NCBI GenBank assembly: GCA_030435675.1
Contig: CM059623.1
Location: forward strand, 16,573,252-16,637,251
From: Steinernema hermaphroditum
Lineage: Eukaryota > Nematoda > Chromadorea > Rhabditida > Steinernematidae
Direction of reading: 5' to 3'
Length of the DNA: 64,000 nucleotides
This document shows, in pieces, positions 11,163-21,407 of the stretch (position 1 is its first letter; every line of letters begins with the position of its first letter). Both the position numbers and the translations under genes were made by a program. Below the pieces are notes generated by a model, which worked only from the letters and a program-made list of their open reading frames with translations, had not been told where the DNA came from and did no database searches.

Positions 11163-11670
11163 TTCATGAATCAAAGGCATTACGCCCTGCATGACACCGC
11201 ATTTTAGACAAACAAAGGGTGTTTCTTGCAGACGGCTTCATTCCTGGCGTGGTGTTGATATCGAACCGGTCGTAGACGGCGCGCTTCACGGGGCATCTGG
11301 GAATCGCGCATCTCCGGAAATGGCGGTGAAACTTCTTCTTCTCGGGCGTTTGCGGCACAGCGGACGCTTCTGAGCTCGCATATGCTTCGAAAAGATGAGT
11401 CCCTGGTCCAGAAGTTGCGTTTTCGTCGGTGGTGGTCGGCGTCGGCAGTCGGCGACCTCAGAGCGTCGGTGACCTTCGGGATGACATTGCACGCAGCCGG
11501 ATTCCTCGCGTCGGACATCTTGTTGTCAGCGGTGGTGGGACTACGGCTTCCGGGTGTCCCAATTCCCTCTGGAAGCCGGAAAACTCATACATGCCACAGG
11601 GTTTGCTGTCTGACCAACCGGACACTCAGAGAGCGACCGGAGGGACCGACCGCTCGCCAACGCGACACGA
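11163..11670 (-). repeat. Dispersed repeat R1, copy 2
   Basis: Second copy of the 1735-2225 element, same orientation. It differs by a small expansion near 11434-11460 (repeated GTCGG units) and a 1-base length change near 11305 that shifts the minus-strand frame. No clear flanking direct repeat is visible, so it may be older or truncated. Confidence 0.75.
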
Positions 11671-12096
11671 GTGATATCTTGGTTTTCTTACACGCATGTA
11701 TTACTCAATCTCCCGTGCCCGGAGGAATTGGGCCGGTCCTGGTGTAAGTGGCGGTCCAGATCGACCCTTGGATAAAGGAAAGCAAGCTTCAGCAATTACC
11801 CGTGTTCCAAAAATTGATAAACCTGAAAAAAGTCTAATAGACTTTATATATAAGCTGATAGGAAGATATATTACTATTATCTTGGCTAACTCACGTACAA
11901 TTACTAACAAATAAAAGTTCGACATGAACAGTGGTAAGGGCAGTAATGATTTAGCCACATCTATGGAGATGGGCATTGTGGGCTTCCCAAAAAACCCCCA
12001 TCTTAAAACAATATCCTGGTCAACGTTATGGGGTTTTGATGGTAAATCGTTGAAATTGCCATTTCAGTTTTGCTTTCTTTTTCGTTCGTTTGATTA
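11671..12096. other. Non-coding stretch
   Basis: AT-rich DNA between repeat R1 copy 2 and the mariner-like element. Nothing recognised. Confidence 0.4.
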
Positions 12097-13370
12097 TATT
12101 GGGTTGGTAAGTTGAAAATGCACCATTTTTAAAAATGAATCCTTATTGTTGCAAAGGCACAGATTTCAATGGGTGTATTCACCATTTAAGTGCTCAGCCT
12201 CTGTACACTTTCTGGCGAGAAGTCTGGCCATTTCACTGCAGAACAGGAGAGATTCCGGGTCGAAAAGTTCCATTTTGTCCGTTTTTGACCTCATTGCAAA
12301 CTTTGGCTCAATTTATTCGTTGATGTTTCCGACAGTACCGCACAAGTAGGTACCCGATAGAGCTGTGGGAGACCTACATGCATAACAAGTACCTGAGTCC
12401 CAGCTGAAGATGAGCAGCAGTTTTGTGTGCAATCAAAAATATCAAACATTCATGCTCCTGCTGGATCTGCTGAAATCCCAAAACCAGTTACTAGTTCTTG
12501 CCTTATCTTGAATAAGAGAACGAGGTTTTTCTAGATGTTAGTCGCAAACTATAGCTGAGAGATTGCTCTATCCTATAAATACGTTTCAGCCCCGTGCTTC
12601 TATAATATCGCATATAAGACAGTGCAGCATTACTTTTCAACCTGGTTCTGACCGCAGCACAATAGTTGACTTCTCTTCCTTATCCATACCCTCAAGTAGT
12701 TCTGGGGATCATATGGCTAGAACCCCCTTGAACTCAAGAGTCACGAAAAATAAAGGAAAAGATTTTTACTTAGAAATACAAATAAAAGCAGGGGTCAATG
12801 AGTTGCGATGGCGGATCAAGGGCTCGGAGAGTCGTGAGAAATCGGAGTTCCCGATTTCCACTTGTAGCCAAAGGCATCGGAGCATCAGCCACTATGGCAT
12901 TGAAGCACCCTAGCTGGCCGTCCATGTTGTCTGTACACCCCCAGCTGGAGTTTGTTAAATCAACAAAAAAGTTTAACTACTTTCGGGTCAAGTGCTTTAT
13001 GGGCAAATTTTTTATCTTCTTGGAATTTGTTCTCACTGTGACATTGCAAGAAGAGATCAGCGTGTGCGCTTGGAAGCTAAGCTCCTGCTGTATGCGCAGC
13101 TAAGACAGCATACCGCCTTTCAAATAAATAGTCCCTCGGAGAGGTTGTCGAAGGTTCGGTGTTTCGGATGCCCAGGTGGTGCTTCGCGGACCATGAATAT
13201 AAAAGGATTCAAAGAAAGCGGAGGGCATGCAGGTGGGGCATCGGAGCGTACCGACTGGAAAGTCAACCAATCGCCCATACGAACGCACTATTCCATCTGA
13301 TCCAAGGATCACACAGTGCGAAAATAGACGCGAATCAAAAATGGTGCATTTTCAACTTACCAACCCAATA
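12097..13370. mobile_element. Mariner-like element with ~34-bp terminal inverted repeats, decayed
   Basis: The left end at 12097-12130 begins TATTGGGTTGGTAAGTTG and the right end at 13337-13370 is its exact inverse. The similarity runs slightly outside the TA on both sides (TTTGATT-N). TTGGGTTGG is typical of mariner termini, insertion at TA fits, and the 1274-bp span is the usual length of a complete mariner. No intact transposase is visible: open frames are short and I found no clear D,D34D block or conserved HPPYSPDL-type motif. I call it an inactive copy or a same-length relative with non-coding interior. Confidence 0.7.
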
Positions 13371-14108
13371 GAATCAAATATGAAGTTGGTATTTTAAACC
13401 GACTAGAACTACTAGGCTACTTACACATACAACTCTGGTTGCAGAAACTTGATTTGAACGGGAACCTAAATTGTTTTTTAAAAGATTGTCACTTCCTGAT
13501 AACCACTTGGCAACAATGTGAGATGACTCATCGTCACTGTGCATTCACTATGCACGATATCTCACAATGAACAATGAACTATATACCACCGTAGCCACTA
13601 CCTCTCATTCCGCCCAGGGCACGACTTCAGAGTCGAAGATCGAAGAGCTTTCCTGTCAGTGCTGAATTCGGAAGTAGCGGGATAGTGCGGCTCAATTGGC
13701 GAAACGGAAATCCATCTTCCGATCGGCGGGCGACTTCAGAGTTGGAACGGATTCAGCTTGCGAGGCGCGGGTGGTCCTGAGGGTCTTCCTAGCGAGATGT
13801 GGTTCGGCTTACGTTCCACGCCAGCCACGATGAATTGGAACAGGGTATTCCCTGCGCCAACAACGACGGCCGAGAACGACCGCCTATTTAACTCATTCAG
13901 CGAACTTCAGAGAGGGCGACCCGACCGATACAAAACCATGACTGTTCATTGATTATTCGAATAAATTTCCACCTAGGTTGTTTGCATTATTTTCATTTTT
14001 TGTGTTCACAGATGTTATATTGTAAGACAATGAAAATCTGTAAGATATTCACAAACAACCGCGAATGTGCAATGTCAGTGATGCTTAGCACGTGAAAGCT
14101 TCGTCAGA
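13371..14108. other. Non-coding stretch with weak coding-like relic
   Basis: Between 13610 and 13950 the sequence is GC-richer and different plus frames carry short coding-like peptides (for example AAQLAKRKSIFRSAGDF) that end at stops. This looks like a decayed mobile or host exon; no family assigned. Confidence 0.35.
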
Positions 14109-14459
14109 TTATTTCACTACAGTAGCGCGACAGTCCTCGAGGATCTTTCCGTAGATTTCTTCAGCGACAAGGATGATTTCGCGTTTCGCACGAGCCTGGA
14201 GATTCTTTGGAAGTTGCTCGATCTGTTCGATGATGAACGCATCTTAATATGACGGGGCAACATTAATCTTTATTGCATAGGTTTACGGCATGTTGCTTTT
14301 GTTTTTTTTTCAGAAGAAATTGCAAGAATTCTTAAGAAAAGACTTACAGAAATGCTCAAATGACTCCGTATCGTCTTGTGAACGTTGAGGTGGCAAAGCT
14401 TCCACAGATGGAGCGCGTTGGAACTTCTGCTCCTGCTCAAATTCTTGGTGAGACTCCAT
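14109..14459 (-). CDS. Small protein with BESS-like C-terminal segment (81 aa model)
   Basis: Two exons on the minus strand: 14348-14459 and 14109-14242, with a 105-bp intron in phase 1. The ATG at 14459 lies 2 bp after TTTCAG, an ideal acceptor for spliced-leader trans-splicing. The N-terminus is acidic and glutamine-rich. The C-terminus runs FEHFYAFIIEQIEQLPKN and then a basic helix ending in AEEIYGKIL; this spacing (aromatic start, I-x-x-LP, basic run, aliphatic helix) resembles the BESS motif, which mediates protein contacts in MADF-BESS transcription regulators. No MADF domain is present in the model; because the acceptor could also be cis, an unseen upstream exon cannot be excluded. An X-box-like palindrome sits 87 bp upstream. 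Coding status is well supported by the phased splice; function is inferred. Confidence 0.6.
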
Positions 14460-14545
14460 TTCTGAAATGGAAGGCTGTTTCGGGATAAGAAGTAATGAAT
14501 AGAACACTCTCGCGCAGGAGCGACCACAATGCAAGCGCGCCCGTC

Positions 14546-14558
14546 GTTGCCAGGCAAC
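14546..14558. promoter_or_regulatory. X-box-like palindrome GTTGCCAGGCAAC
   Basis: A perfect 6+1+6 inverted repeat. The nematode X-box bound by the RFX factor DAF-19 is GTHNYYATRRNAAC, which has a 2-bp spacer; here the spacer is one base. It lies 87 bp before the ATG of the minus-strand small gene, inside the 60-250 bp range typical for X-boxes of ciliary genes. Binding is inference. Confidence 0.4.
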
Positions 14559-15399
14559 AACTTCGTGGATCGATCGGTAAATGCATTGAAATGATACAAT
14601 CTGAAAGATGGGACAGTATCATCAATACTTAAGCAAACAAGAAAAGCTATGATTTCACTATCGGTGTGTAGTAGTGCATCGAATTTTCGCGCAATAATGC
14701 ATAGTGTAAACGCGCCAATTCGACTCGATACGTCATCAAACGAACAAGCGATTTTTACTAAATTCGAAACTCAACATATTACCCGCAAATAGGCTCTCAA
14801 AACAGTCACCCTGCATATATACAGAGAAGCTGGTAGAAAATATAAAAATTCTTTGGAACAGATGGACTGTGGAACAATGGAAAAAGGTCGTTTTTCAAAA
14901 GATTTTGGAAAACCCGGCTGTCTTTCATCCGTAATGTTAGATAATTAGCAGAAGATGACCGGAAGGGCTTTCCGCATACGCCCTACACCGTGGTAGTGAT
15001 GGAATAAGCTGAAAATTCCATCCTCCAGATCGTTCTGAGACCCGAACAAGAATGAAGGTCATGTTGGGGTTCTAAGTTTTGAAGGAGGAGTGATGCCTAT
15101 AAGCACTGAAATGGTATAATTTTTACTCTTATGTAATCTGCGGCGCCGAAAACGGTGTTTTGCGTGGTTTGGAGTCTGTTAGCGAAGAAGGTGTGGCCAT
15201 CTGCCTATCATTTTTCCATTTGGACATGTGTCCAGAATGGAGCTCTTAAATTTTGTCCTTTCCGACCTCTGTATGACGCGCACGTCGACCCATTGCAGCA
15301 TAATAGCCTTGAATCCAGTAAATATGAAGTTCCAGTAAATAGCAGTGAAAACAGGGCTTGTTACCAATTAAATACGAATTAAATGCGAAGCAAACGTCT
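14559..15399. other. Non-coding stretch
   Basis: Only short frames; a minus-strand frame at 15179-15367 has no domain I recognise. The segment may include interior remains of the Tc1-like element whose ends follow. Confidence 0.35.
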
Positions 15400-15615
15400 A
15401 GGGTGGCCTACACTTTTGTCCAGCTGTAAATGGGTCTCAGATTTATTTGAACGTTTTTACATTTGTTTCTCTTCCAGGGATTTCGTCTTTCCCCATGGAA
15501 CCTATGTTTTTCGCGACGCTTTTTCACGTGGAGCATTCGGTATTTTCAAAAGTTGCCACTAGCCCTCCAAACTGCCGAATAAGGGGGGTGGCCTATACTT
15601 TTGTCCAGCAGTGTA
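15400..15615. mobile_element. Two Tc1-like terminal sequences in direct orientation
   Basis: GGTGGCCTACACTTTTGTCC ends at a TA at 15427-15428, and GGTGGCCTATACTTTTGTCC ends at CAGTGTA at 15615. Read inward, the end is CACTGCTGGACAAAAGTATA, the style of Tc1/mariner-superfamily termini inserted at TA. Both copies point the same way, 188 bp apart, so they are not a terminal pair; they look like two right ends of related elements with the left ends lost. Confidence 0.55.
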
Positions 15616-16120
15616 GTCGCCTTTCGAGTATGTTTAACAAACATCAGCAGTTTTGCTCGGGTATCGGTTTTTTAACGGTTACAATCATAACAGCGCGAAA
15701 TCTGCAGGCTTAGGTTTATCGTTATTAATTCCTACGATGAATTTATGCTGAAGGAGACCAAATCATACTGAAGGAGACGAAAGACCTTTTAAGATTTTGA
15801 GGGTTCTGAATTTACTCCTTAAGTGTTCGCTCAGTTTTTTTCCTCGTTTTTCGTATTTTGTGTGCTTATAATTCGCTGTTTCGTTGTCTATTGACCTTGG
15901 ATTGATGAATAATAAGCCACGAAAATGCTTCCCCCACAACTTAGTCCTCCTTATCCAGAATGCCCTGACTTCTTTATACGTTTGCTACACAACACTATAC
16001 CCCGTGCTACCTTCACCCCGTTGTTTGCGTCACCTCGCTGTCCACGTTAAAATTCTCACGACAATCTTCTTCACCATGAGTTTGAATCGCACGAAATGAA
16101 GTTGCTGACGTTGACACGCC
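15616..16120. other. Upstream flank of the first saposin-like gene
   Basis: No gene recognised. The promoter elements of the downstream gene begin at 16121. Confidence 0.4.
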
Positions 16121-16130
16121 ACTGATAAGG
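16121..16130 (+). promoter_or_regulatory. Extended GATA site ACTGATAAGG
   Basis: Exact match to the extended GATA motif used by intestinal GATA factors (ELT-2 type) in nematodes, 133 bp before the ATG of the saposin-like gene. The second saposin-like gene has CTGATAAG at a similar distance. Confidence 0.55.
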
Positions 16131-16214
16131 CAGCAGAAGACTGTAGGAAACAATTTTTTTGTTCTTCCACGTTGAGTTTGATCTGTCTTCTTGGACTTTG
16201 TACGCGATGATGGG

Positions 16215-16224
16215 AATAAAAAGG
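16215..16224 (+). promoter_or_regulatory. TATA-like AATAAAAAGG
   Basis: A/T box 39 bp before the ATG at 16263. The convergent partner gene has ATAAAAGG at almost the same distance from its own ATG, which supports a shared promoter design. Confidence 0.4.
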
Positions 16225-16262
16225 ACCTGCGCCGTCAGTGCGCACTCAGTCAATTCGCTGAC

Positions 16263-16633
16263 ATGAAGCTGCTCGCTTCCCTAGGTTTGTAAACCACCTT
16301 AATTATTTGATATGCCCGTTCTATTCAGTTGCCTTTGCCGTTGTCGTTGGCCTCACCAACGCTACCGCCCTTCGCATCGCCTCGAACGACGACGTCTGGA
16401 AAGATATCAAGTGCGACGCCTGCAAGGTCCTCGACAAGGCTATTCTTGGACTTGAGAACGTCGCCGGCCGAGCTTTGCAAACCTACCTGGACGGGGAATG
16501 CAGCAAGATTCACAACGAGAACGGAAAATATTGGTGTAAGAGCTTCGTTGACGATGTCGTTGGATTCGTTGAGAAGTTCGGCAACCGTCTCGATGAGCAC
16601 GAACTGTGCCACAACCTTATCAAGGCTTGTTAA
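16263..16633 (+). CDS. Saposin-like secreted peptide (caenopore/SPP type), gene 1
   Basis: Exons 16263-16284 and 16329-16633, intron 44 bp, phase 1; 108 residues. Residues 1-21 (MKLLASLVAFAVVVGLTNATA) form a signal peptide. The mature part has six cysteines in the saposin-B pattern: CDAC at the start, single Cys in GEC and WC, then ELC and a C-terminal KAC, which pair to hold a helical bundle. Nematode SPP proteins of this size (caenopores) are made mainly in the intestine and permeabilise bacterial membranes; this role is inferred from family. The short first exon ends inside the signal peptide exactly as in gene 2 at 17257-17635, so the two are paralogues. AATAAA follows at 16666. The ATG is the only one that gives a signal peptide. 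Confidence 0.88.
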
Positions 16634-16665
16634 GTGATTTATTCCTGGATAGTAACCTTAATGGA

Positions 16666-16671
16666 AATAAA
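16666..16671 (+). terminator. Poly(A) signal AATAAA
   Basis: Canonical signal 33 bp after the stop codon of saposin-like gene 1; further AATAAA copies lie near 16726 and 16779. Confidence 0.5.
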
Positions 16672-17256
16672 TGGATACGAATATGGTGGAGTAACACACA
16701 CGAAACATGGCATACAGAGGATACAACAATAAAGACTATCTAGGAATACTTTTCTACTACTAAATTACATGATGTTTCTAATAAACAATCCGGGCTCCAT
16801 CATCGATTCTTCAGCCGGCATCAGCATGCGATAACGAACAGATTCACATTCACTTGTTTTCACGCATTCGTTATCCACTACAATCGTTTCCACCACTTAA
16901 GCCTTATTACATTTCCATAGTACATGTGAGTATTTCACGAGATAGTACTTGACAGCAGCTTGAGTACGAAAATTATAGAGCTGGTAGTGAACACAAAGCG
17001 ATAACCTCGTTTTCCGCTGTTGATCATAAACATATCATATTATGCATTTGCTTCAAAAAGTGCCACACAAATTTTCTGAGATGTCTAACGACGAAGGAAA
17101 ATCCGGCACGTTGAGGCAAAAAAGATGTTGCAGTAGTAACAGACTCCACGATATCTTAGAGGCGCGAACGAAACTCGGAACTATGCGTACAATCTTTACT
17201 TTTTACATCTTGCTATGCAAATATAATTGGAATCAAATACTGCACACGGCACGAAC
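16672..17256. other. Intergenic DNA between convergent saposin-like genes
   Basis: AT-rich; holds the 3' ends of both genes. No further gene or repeat recognised. Confidence 0.5.
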
Positions 17257-17635
17257 TTAGCAGACCTTGATAAGGTTGTGGCAAAGTTCGTGCTCATCCA
17301 GACGGTGACCGAACTTTTCGACGAAGCTAACGGCGTCGTTCACCAAGTTCTTACACCACTTCTTCAGTTCGTGCTCGACAAGGTGGTTGCACTTGCCGTC
17401 GAGGTATTCATCGAGAGCGATTCCAGCGATGTCCTCGAGGTCGAGAATAGCCTTGTCGAGGATCTTGCAGGCATCACAGGCAACCTTGTGCAGGAAGTGG
17501 TGATGGTCATCGGAGACCACAGGGTTCTTGCGGATGGCAATAGCGCTGGCGACCGCGAAGGTAACAGCTAAAAACTCTGTAAACCTTAGGCCGTTGACTG
17601 ACCCTGTTCCTACCGAGGGCAAGGATGAGCTTCAT
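17257..17635 (-). CDS. Saposin-like secreted peptide (caenopore/SPP type), gene 2
   Basis: Exons 17614-17635 and 17257-17567 on the minus strand, intron 46 bp, phase 1; 110 residues. The true start is the ATG at 17635, giving MKLILALAVTFAVASAIA as signal peptide; reading through the intron instead gives a frame without a signal. The mature part repeats the gene 1 pattern: CDACKILDKAIL, GKC, KWC, ELC and a final Cys, six in all, with KFGHRLDEHELCHNLIK at the end nearly identical to gene 1. It has a short His-rich insert (DDHHHFLH) before the first Cys pair. Likely a secreted membrane-active antimicrobial or lipid-binding peptide. It converges with gene 1, tail to tail, about 620 bp apart. Confidence 0.88.
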
Positions 17636-17674
17636 GGTTGCAACGACAAGTGATGATCACCGTAGCTGCAGTCT

Positions 17675-17682
17675 CCTTTTAT
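17675..17682 (-). promoter_or_regulatory. TATA-like ATAAAAGG
   Basis: Minus-strand A/T box 40-47 bp upstream of the ATG at 17635, matching the spacing of the box before gene 1. Confidence 0.4.
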
Positions 17683-17823
17683 GTCTTATTTAGCGCTCAA
17701 ACACCCAAAACCAAAAATCAAATTCCCTGTACCTAAACCCATGTACCAGTCACAATTCTTTTGTGTCTTATCGAACGCGGCTGCAACGGATCCGGATTTG
17801 CTAGATTGTGTCTCGCGATCGTT

Positions 17824-17831
17824 CTTATCAG
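17824..17831 (-). promoter_or_regulatory. GATA site CTGATAAG
   Basis: On the minus strand, 189 bp upstream of the ATG of saposin-like gene 2. A second GATAAG lies at about 17767-17772. This parallels the site at 16121 and suggests both genes respond to a gut GATA factor. Confidence 0.5.
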
Positions 17832-18058
17832 GGATTGAAAAACTCATCGGGGTGGTGTGAGGAGAGTCAACGTGACGCATGTGTCCATTTTGATAACGCA
17901 AAAGGACTGTGCAGAGCTAGAATTTCCACAAAAAACACTATTTTGGGATAGAATACGTGACTCTACGTATTCATAGACAAGCCTGCGACCAATGATTCAC
18001 GGCACAGCTGAGTTATCAGTATACATCGAACGCACTTTGTTAACAGTTTGAAAATATA

Positions 18059-20605
18059 TTAGGAGAACAAACTCGGTGATAGCACGTCGGCGGCGAGCGC
18101 GGATTCGGTAAAAATAGCGGGAGAACCAATATAAGGATTGAGAATAGCACCAGAAAGTATCGTAGGTGACAGTACATCGGGACACAGGACATGTGGTGAA
18201 AGTATTAGCGGGGACAGTACATAGGGATTTATAACGTTGGGCGAGAGAACGTAAGGAGCAAAGACATAAGCATTAAAAACGGCTGCGGAAAGAACGTTCG
18301 GGCCCAGGACGTAAGGCGAGAAGATCAACGGGTTTCCGACTTGCGGTGATATCACAGGAGGACTCAATAGAAGTGGATTGAGAATACTTGGTGAAAATAG
18401 ACTCGGAGAAAGCGTCACTGGTCCAAGAACAACTAACTGAAATTGTTCTTTGAGTACTTCTCAGGTTATTTACATACGTTCAGAACGCCTGGAGCAAAGG
18501 CAAAAGGAGCTAAAGTCGTGTGACGCTTTCGCCTTCCTCCAATTGAAGGAATATCCTCGCCTGCAATTTTTCTAATGGCGCCGTAGAGAGCTTCCTTCTT
18601 GTCCACTTCTGTCCATGTTTCATATTCATCGAGATCAATAGGGAACTCAGTCAGGTTCGTTTGATACGGTCCGTTCTCGCCGTAGATCATTTCAAGTTGA
18701 TGTCTTTTGAGGAACGCATACCTTCTGCTGGTTATTTCACGTTTCTGACGAGAGGTGAATGACTTTTCCATTTTGTGGAAGGTCTGTTTAATAAAGTGTG
18801 TGATGTTCATGATATCATTATCGATCCCGAAAAGCGAAGCATTCTTCATAATGTCAAACGCCTCGTCGGCAATCTGCCGGGCCCCAGAAGCCTCCATGAT
18901 CAGTCCCAAAACGGAACTTTTGTCATCCTCGCTCATTCCAGTGGCATCCAGAATCTTCGGCACGGGCGCGATAGCGTTCGGCGAATCGTCATTGTAGAAA
19001 GGAAGGATGTTGGGCGAGAAGAGATGCTTCGTTTCTTTGTTAGCAGACGGAAGCACTGAGGCGATCTTCGGAGAAAGGAACCGGAAGTTTACGTCTTCGT
19101 TGTTCTTCGAAAGCACGTCGACTAGTTTGTATGTCTCCTGGAGGAGGGGAGTGTTTTTCTTGTCCTCCGGCATCAGACTTTTGATTCTTTGACTAACAGT
19201 TTTCTTCTTCCTGTATGGATTGTTTTCACCTAGGACAATGTCTAACACTCTATGCCGATATTTGGACATTTCGCGTGTTTCCTCCACCATGTTCTTCAGC
19301 TCCTTCAGCTGTTTATAAGCGTCCGTCCACGAGGTGATACGGCCACTGTCCTTGTCAATGGCATGCACGAGGTTGGTGAGGAATTTGGAGACCTGCTGAA
19401 CTGCTGACGGAGGCTTGTTGACTGTGGGATCGGCGAGATGGTTCAACTGCGACATGGATTTCACAGGATGGTCTTGTTTGTCCTCATAGAAAACCATCTA
19501 TAAAATGAACGCTATCACTCTCAAAGAGGCCATTCTGGTTTTACTGTGAAAGAAAATTTACCTCCTTGTCCGCGAACATGCCACTGCTTCTTTTGGATCG
19601 AAACTGTAGAAATTCCATGATTTTCGCAGGATTTTTAAAATATTTGGAGAGACGATTCAAGCGCGCTTTCTCTCTGCTTGGCGTGAGAGGACTAGGATTC
19701 GTTTTGTGGATCTCTAAATTAATGGTGACCCTCCTCATTGCTTTCTTTTTGATAGGTTCCGAAGTGGTATTCGTCGCAGCTTTAGAAACAGATAGAGATT
19801 TCGTGGAAATTCTGAATCCACCGACCCAATCACTTTGCCGAACGTCATCGGTGAATTCGAAATCGTTTTTCTCTAAATAATATGACGGTGCAACCTCAAG
19901 TCAGTTATCCTACCTTTTACGTCTTTTACAAGTCGGTTATCCATGGCTTTTGTGAGACATTTTGCAGCCGACCGCATGTCACCATCTTCCTCGATTATGT
20001 CCAGGCACACGATGAAAGCTTGTCTGTTTTTTCTAAGTAAAGCACTTTGCAAAAAAAGGAGTTTCTACTGCACATACCTGTCCATTTTCATGTACATCTC
20101 TTTTCCAACAGCACCCAGAAGGCCGTTCACGGCGTCTGCGAACCAAGATATGTGCAGATGTTCCACTCGTTTGAATTGCTTATAAGACATCTTTGCCTTG
20201 TCAATGTTAGCCATCTTCTCTGGTGTGATATTAGGGTTCCACTGACGATTGTAATTGAACCTCCATCCAGTTGTTGAGCCTAAATAAGTGTATCTGTCGA
20301 TTGTATGAAGTTTACTTATTGATAACAGCTCAAAAATATACATCGGTTTACCACAATGTATTTTATATACGCACTACAGACATCTTATCTATTTCATGAT
20401 TTACATCCGGCTTTGTATGGAAGGAAACGAGGGCCGGTGATGCACCAGGGTAACTGCAAATATATCGAGGAGCACTGATTGTCTGCTTCAGAAAGGTAGT
20501 TAAGGGGAAAAATCAGAGAATCACATAACTGATTATTAAAGTAAACATACCTGGCAGACATGTGAGCATGCCTATTAAGTATAGTGGCGTTACAACCAGA
20601 CGCAT
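18059..20605 (-). CDS. MLT-10-like moulting protein, gene A (694 aa model)
   Basis: Six minus-strand exons join in frame: 20551-20605, 20078-20279, 19914-20032, 19562-19872, 18478-19497 and 18059-18436. Exon 1 gives a signal peptide (MRLVVTPLYLIGMLTCLPG). Exons 2-5 match the nematode 'moulting cycle' (MLT-10-like) family; exon 5 holds the long helical core. Exon 6 encodes about 125 residues of hydrophobic proline repeats with an SPxxLSP rhythm, typical of this family. Dibasic furin-like sites occur at RSKR (exon 4), RQKR and RRKR (late exon 5), the last just before the proline tail, so the precursor may be cut. MLT-10 is a secreted epidermal protein needed for cuticle renewal; family members act in the cuticle or apical matrix. 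Gene B at 21408-23893 is a tandem paralogue upstream. Confidence 0.85.
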
Positions 20606-20914
20606 CACTTGAGTTAAGTTGAAGTTACCGATTTTTCTAACGGCCGAATGAGTAAGTGGTGTTGCGGAAAAAGACAAGATAACCGCCGTGATCTAATTTC
20701 GGTCACCACGTGCGAAATCATCAATCTCAGGATATCACAGACGGCGATTCAAATGTCGAAAACGATGTTCAACCGTCACGACTGATGTCGCAGAAACCGA
20801 CAATCCCCGCTCCGGATGCACCTTAAGTTCGTATCAATCGCAATTCGCTATTTAAGACATACTCTAAATTTTGGAATTAATATATGCAATATCTAATATT
20901 CTTATTTTCACATT
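20606..20914. promoter_or_regulatory. Upstream region of MLT-10-like gene A
   Basis: No gene. It contains GGTCACCACGTG near 20700, a nuclear-receptor-like half site overlapping an E-box, about 100 bp from the start codon. Cycling moulting genes are often controlled by nuclear receptors such as NHR-23; a link here is only a suggestion. Confidence 0.25.
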
Positions 20915-21200
20915 TTGTCACAATCTATCCACCGCTCCTTAGCCTCATCTTGTGCTCGATGTCGCCATGTACTGCTGCCTAGCTTCTTCGAGAAGTCATT
21001 ACTCCAAAGAGCGCCATTTCTCTACCCGACACGACCATTTTCCCGGGTTTCCCTTCGCCATCTTCCAGGCGAAGTTTCACTTTCTTCTTCTTGCGGTTTC
21101 ATCGATGTCCTTTTCCTTGGTGACGGCTCGGATCCACTCATTTGTCTTTCTGTCTAGCAGACGCACTCCGACCAATCGCCTTTCCATCGGTCGTTGAGCG
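20915..21200 (-). pseudogene. RTE-type LINE reverse transcriptase, C-terminal fragment with stops
   Basis: Read on the minus strand from about 21187: RRLVGVRLLDRKTNEWIRAV, then RRRK, a TGA stop where this family has TGG (Trp), then NFAWKMAKGNPGKW. A frame shift later, STWRHRAQDEAKERW continues the match. This order of motifs (DRKTN-WIR, RRK-W-AW, W-RxAQD) is the usual tail of RTE-like non-LTR retrotransposon proteins in nematodes. The upstream reverse transcriptase and endonuclease parts are absent, so it is a dead 5'-truncated insertion lying between the two MLT-10-like genes. Confidence 0.7.
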
Positions 21201-21407
21201 GTCGCTAGACGCTAAATTGACCATAAATCGTATCGCTCTACTATATTTCCCTTTCCATCAGCTACATGAGGAGCCTAGTTTCAAAAGGCAACTGCACCGA
21301 TGATAAACAGTCGTCATTTGCAGCAAACAGATTGCGCTATACACGAATCCGGAAGTCAATTATTTGGTATATTATTATTAAAATAAATTAAAAAGATTAC
21401 AATATTA

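Noticed and set aside
17257..17622. Uninterrupted 121-codon reading of saposin-like gene 2
   Set aside because: It reads through a 46-bp intron and loses the signal peptide; the spliced model with ATG at 17635 matches gene 1 exactly in structure.
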